Shown here: positions 35,121 through 43,843 of the stretch, piece after piece
Layout: every line of letters starts with the position of its first letter
Numbering within the stretch: the first letter of the stretch is position 1
Source: an uncultured Rhodobacterales bacterium
Lineage (GTDB): Bacteria > Pseudomonadota > Alphaproteobacteria > Rhodobacterales > Rhodobacteraceae
Reading direction: 5' to 3'
Assembly (NCBI GenBank): GCA_903845215.1
Contig: CAIMWI010000036.1
Coordinates: 52,978 to 116,977, forward strand
DNA: 64,000 bases
Notes under the pieces: model-generated
What the model saw: the letters and a program-made list of their open reading frames with translations, nothing else
Database searches by the model: none
What the model was told of the DNA's origin: nothing
Translations under genes and position numbers: made by a program

Positions 35121-36125
35121 TTAGGGGATCAGGCCCACGGCTTTCAGCACCGATTGCGGGGCTGGGCTGCGCCAGATACGCTGAAAGCTTTCCACCACAT
35201 TCTCTCGGGTGACTGAGATGCCGGGCAAAGCGATCCAGGCCGGGGTCAGGCGGTTGAGAAGGGTCAAGATCGTGGTTTGGGCGGCTGCAACCCCTTGCAG
35301 GTAAGGCTGTTGGGCCGCGATCACGGCAAAGGGGGCACCTTGGGCAAGGCCGATGGCGACCTGTTCGCCAAGATCGACAGTCGCCATCGCGATGGGTTTT
35401 TTGGAGCGCATCAAGACCTCGGCCGCGTGCAGGGCGGGCGTGTCCCATACCACAAACAGGCCCGCAAGGTCCGGATGCACCGCCAACAAAGCCTCGGTTT
35501 TGGGAGCGGCTTCTTCGATGCGGGCAAAGGCTTCGTGGCAGATCGTCACATCGGGGCGGCGGGTTTGCATCCATTGGGAAAAGGCAATTTCACGCTCGTT
35601 GGTGGCGAAGAAATCCGCAGCATAGCCCAGCAGCCCCACTTGGCACCCTTGCGGCAGATGCGGCGACAGGCCTTCGGCGGCAATCAGGCCAAGGCCGAAA
35701 TTGTCGGCCGAAACCAAAGTGCCATAGTGGTTACCCGGCAGCAATCCGGTGGGCGCATTGTCCAAAAGGATCAGCTTGATACCGGCTTCAGCCAAACGCG
35801 CATGGGCCATTGCCACCTCTTGGTTGGCAACTGGCAAAGAGATCACCGCATCTGGCTTTTGCGCCAAAAGATCGTCCAGCGCCTTGACCTGCTCGGACGG
35901 TGAAAAGCCGCAATCAATCACACGGGTGACAGCCGTGGCACAATCGCCCAATACCCCTACAATCCCTGACAGTTGCTGGCGCGCCCAATCACTTTCCAGC
36001 GTGTGCAACACCACGGCCACGCGAAACGCCCGCGCTTTGGCCGCAGCCCTGTCTTCGGGCAGCAAGGTCACGCGTTCAGGCGGGGCGGCACGTTCGCCAT
36101 GAGGGCCAAGGCCAGAGATCGTCAT
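35121..36125 (-). CDS. Sugar-binding (periplasmic-binding-protein-fold) protein without signal peptide
   Basis: 334 aa, with the two-lobed RbsB/LacI-type fold. It is a paralogue of the operon's exported binding protein at 38503: both share an AADFF motif mid-protein, a VWD(T/M)PA motif and a D-LGE-VAI segment. Unlike that protein it has no signal peptide; the N-terminus (MTISGLGPHGERAAPPERVTLL) is polar and the fold starts at FRVAVVLHTLESD near residue 34. It is coupled to the ROK regulator by an ATGA overlap. It may be a cytoplasmic sugar sensor or a co-regulator; there is no DNA-binding domain. Confidence 0.7.
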   Translation of the reverse strand: MTISGLGPHGERAAPPERVTLLPEDRAAAKARAFRVAVVLHTLESDWARQQLSGIVGVLGDCATAVTRVIDCGFSPSEQVKALDDLLAQKPDAVISLPVANQEVAMAHARLAEAGIKLILLDNAPTGLLPGNHYGTLVSADNFGLGLIAAEGLSPHLPQGCQVGLLGYAADFFATNEREIAFSQWMQTRRPDVTICHEAFARIEEAAPKTEALLAVHPDLAGLFVVWDTPALHAAEVLMRSKKPIAMATVDLGEQVAIGLAQGAPFAVIAAQQPYLQGVAAAQTTILTLLNRLTPAWIALPGISVTRENVVESFQRIWRSPAPQSVLKAVGLIP

Positions 36126-37477
36126 ATCGCACCTCGCGACGGGGGCGGAGAGAGAGCGGGCGGTGGCGGGGCCATATCCAACGCCTCACGAAAGGACGCA
36201 AAGGCAGGGTGTTTGAGCGGGCTGCCCTGCATAATCCAATCCTTCAGAAATTCAGGCGCAAAAAGCAATTCCGCCCCCACCCGCGCCGCGCCGACCAAAC
36301 CAGCCGACGATCCCATTTGGCTGCGGATGATCCGCAGATCACGGGTAACCAAGGGATGGCTTGCCCCGTAAACCGCCTCGCGCACCGCGGCGAGGATGAT
36401 GTCGTTGGTCTGCATGATTGCGCCTGACAGCACGATCACCTCGGGGTTCAGCGTGTTGGTCAGGGTCGCCACCACTTGGCCAATCAAGCGGCCCGATGTG
36501 GTCAGAATTTCCATACAGGCTGCATCTCCCATCTGCGCCGCTTGCGCCACGTCGATTGCGCTAATCTCTCCGCCCCGCCGCAGCTGATCGGCCAAAAAGG
36601 CGCTGCGGCCTGTTTCCGCCGCCAAGCGCCCCTCGCGCAGGATCATGTCCGACCCCGCCATCGCATCCAGCGTGCCAGAGCGGTCACCCTGATGCACTGG
36701 CAAGGCACCAATTAATCCCGTCGCCCCCTGCGCCCCGCGAAATAGCCGCCCCTCCGACACGATCCCCGCGCCAATCCGACGCCCGACCTTGATGAACAGC
36801 ATGGACCCAAGGCCCTGCCCTGCGCCGCCATGCAATTCGCCCATCGTCATCGTATCGACCGAAGAGCGCATCCAAACCGGGGCGCCAAAGGTGCGGGTCA
36901 GCATTTCGACCAGCGTAAATCCCTCCCATGCGGGCAAAACGGCTGGCGTGCGCGATAGAAAATCACCGACTGCCCCCGGCACAGTGCCCGGAACCGATAA
37001 GGATATGCCCCACAGGCCCGCCGGCGATGCCTGCCTGTCCAATGACCAGCGCAACAAGGTGATCAGACGTTCTGCCAGGGCCTGTGGCGGGGCTGTCAGT
37101 TCAAAAGCTTCGTGGTGTTCGGTCAAAAGCTTGCCCGATAGGTCCGCAACGCCCACGCCCAGCGCTGTCTGATCCAGCGTGGCCACCAGCACCCGCCCCT
37201 GCTTGGCCGCAAGCCGCACCAAGCGCGGCGCGCGGCCACCCGTGGCCGTGCCCAATTCGCTTTCATCAATCAGGCCCAGATCGGCCAGCATGGTCAGCCT
37301 GTCAGACACCACGGCACGGCCCAAATCGCTTTTACGCTCTAACTCATGGCGGGTTGTTGGGTCATCGGCGCGAATCAGGTTCAGCAGATCAACCAGCGAC
37401 GGCGCAGCCGTTTCCGCCACGCGGGGCCGCCCTTTGCCCCGTGCCAATCCGGAAATCTCGGTCAGGTCTTGCGCCAT
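36122..37477 (-). CDS. ROK-family transcriptional regulator
   Basis: 451 aa. An N-terminal winged helix (TTRHELERKSDLGRAVVSDRLTMLADLGLI, residues ~40-70) precedes a ROK sugar-kinase-like domain with GISLSVPGTVPG and a C-terminal region (EVIVLSGAIMQTND). The usual ROK zinc-site cysteine cluster is not apparent in the corresponding stretch, so effector binding may differ from classical NagC/Mlc. GGAGGAGAC precedes the ATG. It is divergent from the sugar operon, with an inverted repeat between them, and likely represses it until a sugar is present. Confidence 0.88.
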   Translation of the reverse strand: MAQDLTEISGLARGKGRPRVAETAAPSLVDLLNLIRADDPTTRHELERKSDLGRAVVSDRLTMLADLGLIDESELGTATGGRAPRLVRLAAKQGRVLVATLDQTALGVGVADLSGKLLTEHHEAFELTAPPQALAERLITLLRWSLDRQASPAGLWGISLSVPGTVPGAVGDFLSRTPAVLPAWEGFTLVEMLTRTFGAPVWMRSSVDTMTMGELHGGAGQGLGSMLFIKVGRRIGAGIVSEGRLFRGAQGATGLIGALPVHQGDRSGTLDAMAGSDMILREGRLAAETGRSAFLADQLRRGGEISAIDVAQAAQMGDAACMEILTTSGRLIGQVVATLTNTLNPEVIVLSGAIMQTNDIILAAVREAVYGASHPLVTRDLRIIRSQMGSSAGLVGAARVGAELLFAPEFLKDWIMQGSPLKHPAFASFREALDMAPPPPALSPPPSRGAI

Positions 37478-37528
37478 GTCTCCTCCGTTTTTCCTTGATA
37501 AATCGGGATGTTCGCCTGATCAAGCCGA

Positions 37529-37555
37529 TACTTTTGTTTTTATTCTGCAAAAGTA
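37529..37555. promoter_or_regulatory. Candidate ROK operator: TACTTTTG-N11-CAAAAGTA
   Basis: A perfect 8-bp inverted repeat with an 11-base AT-rich spacer lies between the ROK gene and the sugar operon, 52 bases from the former and about 95 from the latter. ROK repressors commonly bind AT-rich inverted repeats, so this is the best operator candidate. Confidence 0.55.
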
Positions 37556-37650
37556 ATGCTCGTTATTATGAAAATATATTGACCTAACGCGAAAAACGGC
37601 ATTACAAAGCCCACATCGGCTGGAGGGCCGGTGCAAAGGAGGAGGGGAAC

Positions 37651-38463
37651 ATGACAGCTTGGAAGCTGGCCTATCACGCCAATTGCTGGGGTGCGCTTGG
37701 CGGGGATGCGGTGGGGGTGACCTCGATCACGCAGCTGGCCTACCGCACCTTTGGCCAAATGGACCGTGCCTTTGCCGAGATCGCAGCGGCAGGATATGAA
37801 GGGGTCGAGGTGTTTGACGGCAACCTTCTTGACCATTCCGCTGCCGCTTTTCGCAGCCTGCTGGCCAAATCGGGGCTAGAACTCGTTGCGGCCTATGCCG
37901 GCGGCAATTTCATCTTTGACGACATCCTGCCCGAAGAACTGGCCCGCGTGACCCGTGCTACCGACCGCGCGGCCGAACTGGGCGCGACGCATCTGGTGGT
38001 GGGCGGCGGGGCCAAGCGCTTTGATGGCATCCGCGAAAGTGATTACCACAAGCTGGCTGCCGCTTTGGACCGTGTGAAAGACATAGGTGACGCGCGCGGC
38101 CTGCGGGCGCATTACCACCCGCATCTGTCAACCATCGTCGAAGGGCCGAAGTCCGTTGCCAAGATCTTCGATCTGACTGCCATCGATTTTTGTCCCGACA
38201 CCGCCCATCTTGCGGCGGCAGGGGGCGATCCGGCGCAGCTGATCCGCGACCATGCGGCGCGGATATCTTATGTCCATTTGAAGGGCTTCCAGCGCGATCC
38301 CTTCGCCTTCACCCCGCTGGATCGCGGCGATATACCGACCGGCCCGATCCTGCAGGCCCTGCGTGACACCGGCTATCAAGGCTGGATTTGCGCAGAACTT
38401 GATGCCTGGCCCGACCCCGCCGAAGGGGCACGGATCAGCATGCAAACCTTGAAAAGCCACTGA
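37651..38463 (+). CDS. Sugar phosphate isomerase/epimerase (xylose isomerase-like TIM barrel)
   Basis: 270 aa of the AP-endonuclease-2/IolE-like superfamily. Metal-ligand regions are visible: YEGVEVFDGN, HYHPHLST, FCPDTAHLAAAGGD and CAELDAW. It probably isomerises or dehydrates a sugar or keto-inositol intermediate; the exact reaction is unknown. GGAGGAGGGG precedes the ATG. It is the first gene of an operon with a binding protein, a Gfo/Idh dehydrogenase, an ABC ATPase and a permease, a combination typical of inositol or rare-sugar catabolism. Confidence 0.85.
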   Translation: MTAWKLAYHANCWGALGGDAVGVTSITQLAYRTFGQMDRAFAEIAAAGYEGVEVFDGNLLDHSAAAFRSLLAKSGLELVAAYAGGNFIFDDILPEELARVTRATDRAAELGATHLVVGGGAKRFDGIRESDYHKLAAALDRVKDIGDARGLRAHYHPHLSTIVEGPKSVAKIFDLTAIDFCPDTAHLAAAGGDPAQLIRDHAARISYVHLKGFQRDPFAFTPLDRGDIPTGPILQALRDTGYQGWICAELDAWPDPAEGARISMQTLKSH

Positions 38464-38502
38464 AAACCGGGGTGTGACACCCCCTCTTCTGGGAGGAAGA
38501 CT

Positions 38503-39615
38503 ATGATTACTAGACGCAGCCTAATGGGCGGCGCGGCTCTGCTTGCGCTGATGACCGTTGCAGCCCATGCCACGCCGGACGAGGCCTTGGCCAAGCTGGT
38601 GGACAGCGTGCTGTCCAAAGGCCCGAACGGCGAGGACCCCGCGCCCGCCTCGGCTGTCAGCCTGACCGATGACGAATTGGCACAGATCAAGGCGATGAAG
38701 GCCACCGCCGCCATCGTCATGCACATCGGTGGTAATGACTGGAGCAATGCGCAAATCAACGGCTTGCAGACCCAGTTCGCCGCCATGGGCATCGAAGTGA
38801 TCGCTGTGACCGATGCGGGATTTAAGCCTGAAAAGCAGGTCTCGGACATCGAAACGATCATGGCGCAAAAGCCCTCGATCATCGTGTCGATCCCGACGGA
38901 TCCTTCTGCAACCGCCTCGGCCTATAAGGCCGCTGCCGATGCGGGCGTTAAGATCGTGTTCATGGACAACGTGGCCGCAGGTATGACGGCGGGCAAAGAC
39001 TATGTCTCGGTCGTCTCGGCTGACAACTACGGCAACGGCGTCGCCTCGGCCCATCTGATGGCCAAGGCGCTGAATGGTGCTGGCAATATCGGCTTGGTCT
39101 TCCACGCCGCCGATTTCTTTGTGACGCGCCAGCGCTACGAGGCATTCAAGGCGACGATCACCTCTGACTATCCCGACATCAAGATCGTGGACGAGCAGGG
39201 CATCGGCGGGCCCGACTTTTCGGGCGATGCAGAAAAGGCGGCAGGGGCAATGTTGACCTCTCACCCCGAAATTCAGGGGATCTGGGCGGTGTGGGACATG
39301 CCGGCCGAGGGCGTGATTTCGGCGGCCCGCAATGCTGGTCGCGATGATCTGATCATCACGACCTGTGATCTGGGCGAAAACGTCGCAATCTCTATGGCGC
39401 AGAACGGCTTTGTCAAAGGTCTGGGCGCGCAGCGTCCCTATGACGCCGGGATCGTGGAAGCCATGCTTGCAGGCTATGGCCTTTTGGGCAAACCCGCCCC
39501 GGCCTTTGTCGCCCTGCCCGCCCTGCCGGTGTCGCATGACACCCTGCTGGAGGCTTGGACGCAGGTCTATTCGACAGAAGCCACCGACAACATCAAGAAC
39601 TCGATGGTGAACTGA
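38503..39615 (+). CDS. Sugar ABC transporter periplasmic substrate-binding protein
   Basis: 370 aa, RbsB/XylF-like. The signal peptide MITRRSLMGGAALLALMTVAAHA carries TRRSLMGG, which fits a twin-arginine motif, so Tat export is possible. The binding-protein fold follows (TAAIVMHIGGNDWSNAQINGLQTQF). GGGAGGAAG precedes the ATG. It captures the sugar for the ATPase and permease encoded downstream. A cytoplasmic paralogue lies at 35121-36125 beside the ROK regulator. Confidence 0.9.
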   Translation: MITRRSLMGGAALLALMTVAAHATPDEALAKLVDSVLSKGPNGEDPAPASAVSLTDDELAQIKAMKATAAIVMHIGGNDWSNAQINGLQTQFAAMGIEVIAVTDAGFKPEKQVSDIETIMAQKPSIIVSIPTDPSATASAYKAAADAGVKIVFMDNVAAGMTAGKDYVSVVSADNYGNGVASAHLMAKALNGAGNIGLVFHAADFFVTRQRYEAFKATITSDYPDIKIVDEQGIGGPDFSGDAEKAAGAMLTSHPEIQGIWAVWDMPAEGVISAARNAGRDDLIITTCDLGENVAISMAQNGFVKGLGAQRPYDAGIVEAMLAGYGLLGKPAPAFVALPALPVSHDTLLEAWTQVYSTEATDNIKNSMVN

Positions 39616-39681
39616 CGCTGCTGCGCGGGCGGATGCTCCCCCGTCCGCGCACCTTTTGGCCCCATTTTCAGGAGAATGATG

Positions 39682-40850
39682 ATGACCCAAGTGATGAACG
39701 TCGCCATGATCGGCGGCGGGTTCATGGGCAAGGCCCATGCCATGGCCTATGCCGCCATGCCCATGTTCTTCTGGCCCGCCCCCGCCATCCCGCACCGCAA
39801 AGTTGTGGTCGATGTGACCGACAGCGCCGCCGAAACCGCCCGCCAACGCTTTGGCTTTGATGAATCGTCATCAGACTGGCGCGCCGTGATTGCCCGCCCC
39901 GATATCGACGTGGTCGATATCTGCACCCCCAACAATGTGCACGCCGAGATTGCGATTGCTGCCGCCCAAGCTGGCAAACACATCATCTGCGAAAAGCCCC
40001 TTGCCCGCACTGTGGAGGAGGCCCGCGCCATGACACAGGCCGTGGCCGACGCCGGTGTGATCCACATGGTGGCCTTTAACTACCGCCGCACGCCCGCTGT
40101 GGCTTTGGCCAGGAAATACATCGACGAAGGCCGTATTGGCCGCATTTTGAACTTTCGCGGCACCTATCTGCAAGATTGGTCCGCCGATGAAAACGGCCCG
40201 CTGTCTTGGCGCTTTCAAAAGAAAATCGCAGGGTCTGGCACGTGGGGGATATTGGCACCCATGTGGTCGATCTGGCGCATTATCTGGTAGGCCCCATCGC
40301 TGCGGTGAATGCTATGACGCGCACCTATGTGAAAACCCGCCCCCTGCAACAAGGCGGGGTCGATAAGTTGGGCGCTTCTGACAAATCTGCCGGCGGTGAG
40401 CGGGCCGAGGTGGATGTGGATGACGAAGTTGTCTCGATGCTGAAATTTGAAAGCGGCGCGATAGGCTCGCTAGAGGCGACACGCAACGCTTGGGGGCGCA
40501 ACAACTTTATCACGCTGGAAATTCACGGCACCAAAGGGTCCATCGCGTTCAACTACGAGCGGCGAGATGAATTGCAGGTGATGTTCGCAGACGACCCCGC
40601 AGACGCGCGCGGCTTTCGCACCGTGTATACAGGGCCCGCGCATCCTTATGGCGCGGGGCTTTGGCCGATCCCGGGGCTGGGGATTGGGTATTCCGAAACC
40701 AAGATCGTCGAGTGCCACGATTTTTTTGCAGCCATCGCTTCAGGCAAACAGCCCAGCCCGAATTTCAACGATGGGCTGGCCTGCGAACTGGTCGCCGACG
40801 CCCTGCTGCGGTCGGGCGAAACCGGGTTGTGGGAGGCTGTCGGCCAATGA
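39682..40850 (+). pseudogene. Gfo/Idh/MocA-family dehydrogenase, apparent -1 frameshift
   Basis: The N-terminal NAD(P) domain (VAMIGGGFMGKAHAMAY, then DICTPNNVHAEIAIAAAQAGKHIICEKPLA) runs in one frame to KKIAGSGT. The C-terminal domain continues in another from VGDIGTHVVDLAHYLVG. One missing base near the GGGGG at 40244-40248 explains the break; restored, the protein would be about 389 aa, the normal length. Everything else is intact, so this is either a sequencing error or a very recent inactivation. The ATG at 39682 gives the best spacing to AGGAG among three tandem ATGs. The enzyme would oxidise the imported sugar. It overlaps the ABC ATPase start (ATGA). Confidence 0.85.
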
Positions 40851-42400
40851 CCGCTGTTGTCATGAAGGGCATTTCCAAGGCCTTTGGCGGTGTCAAAGCC
40901 TTGGACAACGTGGACTTCGCCGTTCTCCCCGGCGAAATCCACGCCCTTCTTGGCGGCAACGGGGCGGGCAAGTCGACCATTTTAAAGGTGCTGAACGGGG
41001 TACATCGGCCTGATGCTGGCACCATCACGGTGGGGGGTGTGGCGCTGACCACCCACACGCCCGAAGCCTCGCGGGCCGCAGGCATCGCCATGAACTTTCA
41101 AGAGATGAGCTTGATCCCCACCCTAACCGTGGCGCAGAATATCTATCTCACCCGCGAAGCGCGCACCCCGCGCGGCCTTCTGGATGATGCGGCCTGCGAG
41201 GCTAAGGCGGCCGACATCTTCGCCATGCTAGAGGTCAAGGTTGACCCTAAGGCGATCGTCAGCACCCTAGGTGCAGGCCAAAAGCAACTGACAGAGATTG
41301 CCAAGGCAATCAGCCAGTCTTCCAAGGTGTTGATCCTTGATGAACCCTCGACAGCTTTGGCGGTGTCGGATGTGGAACGCTTGTTCACCTTTCTGCGCAA
41401 GCTAAAAGCGCAGGGGGTGGCGGTGATCTATGTCAGCCACCGCATGGACGAAATCGCCCGCATTGCCGACCGCGCCACGATTTTGCGGGACGGCAAGCAT
41501 GTCATCACAGCGCCGATGTCAGAGCTGCCGATTGATATGATGATCGAACATATCGTGGGCAAACGCTCGAAGGGATTGGCCGATGTGCAGCGCGGCGATG
41601 CCACGCGCGGTGAGGTTTTGCTAGAGGCGCGAGGGGTGAGTGGTGCGCATAAGCCCAAGGATGTCAGCTTTACCCTGCATCGAGGCGAGGTTTTGGGCTT
41701 GGCGGGGCTTTTGGGCTCTGGCCGCTCGTCGCTTGCGCGGGTGATTGCGGGCATCGAACCCGCCACGGCGGGAGAATTGCGCATTCGCGGTGCAGCGGCG
41801 GCAATCCGCAAGCCGTCAGATGCCATCGCCGCAGGGGTGGCTTTGGTGCCCGAAGCGCGGGCGACCCAAGGGATTATTCCAGCGCATTCGGTGGCGGCGA
41901 ACATCGTGCTGTCAGTGCTTGGCCACATTTCGGCCAAAGGTGTCGTCAACCGCCCCAAGGCGCAGCAAATCACGGATGACATGATCGCGCGGCTGCAAAT
42001 CAAAACCGCCAGCCGCGATCATGCGGTATCAACCCTGTCGGGCGGCAACCAGCAAAAGGTGGTGATCGGCAAGTGGCTGGCCACCGACCCCGACATTCTG
42101 GTGCTGGATGAACCCACAGCCGGCATCGATATCGGGTCTAAATCCGAAATCATCCGGCTGGTGCGCAACCTTGCTGCACAGGGCAAGGGCATCGTGATGA
42201 TCTCTTCGGAACTGTCAGAACTTCTCACCGCCTGCGACCGCATCCTTGTGATGGCCGATGGCCGCGCCCATCAGATGATCGACCGCGCCGCGCTGGATGA
42301 CCCCGCCGACCCTGACCCCGGCCACCGCCTGCAAGCGGCCGAGCGCCAGTTGCAAATCGAAATCCAAAAAGCCCTTTCCCAGGAGATTCCCCATGGCTAA
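40847..42400 (+). CDS. Sugar ABC transporter ATP-binding protein, duplicated (RbsA-like)
   Basis: 517 aa with two ABC domains. The first has Walker A GGNGAGKST near residue 40 and the degenerate signature LGAGQKQLTEIAKA, with Walker B VLILDEPS. The second has GLLGSGRSSLARV, the signature LSGGNQQKVVIGKW and Walker B ILVLDEPTAGIDIGSK. This tandem layout is that of carbohydrate uptake ATPases (CUT2 class). The ATG at 40847 overlaps the dehydrogenase stop and the permease ATG overlaps its end, so the set is translationally coupled. Confidence 0.93.
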   Translation: MTAVVMKGISKAFGGVKALDNVDFAVLPGEIHALLGGNGAGKSTILKVLNGVHRPDAGTITVGGVALTTHTPEASRAAGIAMNFQEMSLIPTLTVAQNIYLTREARTPRGLLDDAACEAKAADIFAMLEVKVDPKAIVSTLGAGQKQLTEIAKAISQSSKVLILDEPSTALAVSDVERLFTFLRKLKAQGVAVIYVSHRMDEIARIADRATILRDGKHVITAPMSELPIDMMIEHIVGKRSKGLADVQRGDATRGEVLLEARGVSGAHKPKDVSFTLHRGEVLGLAGLLGSGRSSLARVIAGIEPATAGELRIRGAAAAIRKPSDAIAAGVALVPEARATQGIIPAHSVAANIVLSVLGHISAKGVVNRPKAQQITDDMIARLQIKTASRDHAVSTLSGGNQQKVVIGKWLATDPDILVLDEPTAGIDIGSKSEIIRLVRNLAAQGKGIVMISSELSELLTACDRILVMADGRAHQMIDRAALDDPADPDPGHRLQAAERQLQIEIQKALSQEIPHG

Positions 42401-43334
42401 GCGCGCGACCTTCCTCGCCAACTGGCGGCAAAACATCATCTATATCGGCTTTGTGGTGATCTTTGTGATCTTCGCGCTGACGCTCAGCCATAAGGGCTTT
42501 TTGAACCCGACCAATCTTTTGAACATCATCCGCCAAACGGCGATGATCGCGGTGATGGCGGTGGCCATGACTTTTGTGCTGGCCAGCGGCGAGATCGACC
42601 TGTCGATTGGCGCGGTGGCGGGGCTGACGACTGTCACGGTCGCCATGACCATAGCGGTTGCGGGGCCTTTTGCGGGTGTTTTGGCGGGGGTTGCCACGGG
42701 CATCGCGGTAGGCTGCTTTAACGGCTGGCTGACCACGCGCATCGGCATTCCGTCTTTTCTGACCACGCTGGCCATGATGGGAATTGCCAAAGGGGTCGCC
42801 ATGTGGATATCGGCCACCGCCGCTGTGCCGATCCTGTCGCCGGGATATTCGTGGGTCTTTGGCGGCGGTTCGATTGGCCCTGTTCCGGTGCTGTTGTTTT
42901 GGATGTTGGTGGCTGCGGCATCGGGCCATTTCGTCTTGCGCCGCACCAGCTTTGGCCGCCGCGTGCTGGCAACGGGCGGCGGTGAAACCGCGGCGCGCTA
43001 TTCCGGCATCGACACCGCCAACATCAAGTTCAAGGTGCTGATCGTGTCTTCATCCGCCGCCGCCATCGCGGGGATGCTGTATGCCGGCCGCTTGCAATCG
43101 GGCCGCTTCCAACTGGGCGAGGGTGACGAATTGTCGGTCATCGCCGCCGCTGTTTTGGGCGGCACCAGCCTGTTTGGCGGCAAAGGCACCGTGGTGGGCA
43201 CCATCGTGGGTGCGCTGATGATCGGGCTGATCAACAATGGGTTGATCCTAATGGGGCTAGAGTTCAGCCAGCAACTGATCGCGCGCGGGGCGATCATCAT
43301 CTTGGCCGTCGCCCTAAGCCAGAAAAGGGCCTGA
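42393..43334 (+). CDS. Sugar ABC transporter permease (RbsC-like)
   Basis: 313 aa with about eight to ten membrane segments. LASGEIDLSIGAVAGLTTVTVAM is the conserved GEIDLS(V/I)G motif of CUT2 permeases, and the C-terminal LGGTSLFGGKGTVVGTIVGALMIGLINNGL is likewise characteristic. One permease gene is enough, as it acts as a homodimer. AGGAGATT precedes the ATG at 42393; the track's earlier start lies inside the ATPase gene. Confidence 0.92.
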   Translation: MAKRATFLANWRQNIIYIGFVVIFVIFALTLSHKGFLNPTNLLNIIRQTAMIAVMAVAMTFVLASGEIDLSIGAVAGLTTVTVAMTIAVAGPFAGVLAGVATGIAVGCFNGWLTTRIGIPSFLTTLAMMGIAKGVAMWISATAAVPILSPGYSWVFGGGSIGPVPVLLFWMLVAAASGHFVLRRTSFGRRVLATGGGETAARYSGIDTANIKFKVLIVSSSAAAIAGMLYAGRLQSGRFQLGEGDELSVIAAAVLGGTSLFGGKGTVVGTIVGALMIGLINNGLILMGLEFSQQLIARGAIIILAVALSQKRA

Positions 43335-43335
43335 A

Positions 43336-43638
43336 ATGTACACGATTATAGGCACCGTCACCGCCCACCCTGAAACACGCCAAGAACTGGCCGTCCTTCT
43401 GGCCGCACAAGTCGCCCCGACCCGCGCCGAAGCCGGCTGCCTCAATTACGATTTCCATGTCGATGCAGCCAACCCCTGCGTCTTTGTTTTTTACGAGAAC
43501 TGGACCAGCCGCGAAGCCTTGGATGCCCACCTTGCGATGCCCCATTTACAACCGCTTTTCTCGCAACTTGACCGATTGCTGGCCGTGCCCGTGGATATCC
43601 GCCCTTTGACGATGCTGAGCTTGCGGCCCGAATCGTGA
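43336..43638 (+). CDS. Antibiotic biosynthesis monooxygenase (ABM)-domain protein
   Basis: 100 aa ferredoxin-like alpha/beta barrel: MYTIIGTVTAHPETRQELAVLL, PTRAEAGCLNYDFHVDAANPC, and FYENWTSREALDAHLAMPHLQ, with the conserved Glu-Asn-Trp and His of the family. ABM proteins include quinol monooxygenase YgiN-like enzymes and many of unknown role. Its ATG starts one base after the permease stop, so it belongs to the sugar operon; it may clear a reactive product or act as an isomerase-like helper. Confidence 0.82.
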   Translation: MYTIIGTVTAHPETRQELAVLLAAQVAPTRAEAGCLNYDFHVDAANPCVFVFYENWTSREALDAHLAMPHLQPLFSQLDRLLAVPVDIRPLTMLSLRPES

Positions 43639-43750
43639 AAGCTTTGGCCACTTTGTGAACCTTTTGCTAAAAGATGCCTTGTATTGAAGGCGCCCGTGCC
43701 GAATAGGCACGCCTGCGCTCGTTACGGTTTTCCCAAGCCCAAAGCCGCGA

Positions 43751-43774
43751 CAGAGTATTTGGGCCAAGATGAGG
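43751..43774 (+). repeat. Recurrent intergenic element, copy B (tail only)
   Basis: CAGAGTATTTGGGCCAAGATGAGG matches the tail of the elements at 9282 and 62203 but lacks the adjacent GGGGGC hairpin; an unrelated GTGCC-GAATA-GGCAC hairpin lies upstream at 43696-43710. It sits in the 205-base gap before smc. Confidence 0.65.
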
Positions 43775-43843
43775 GGCGGGTCGATTTGGTTGACTTGTCC
43801 TTAGGCTTGGCCAAAATGGCCCTTCTGTAAAGAAAGGGATCAG

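Noticed and set aside
38521-39846. 441-codon minus-strand ORF
   Set aside because: Antisense to the sugar-binding protein gene; His/Gly/Arg-rich composition and no motif.
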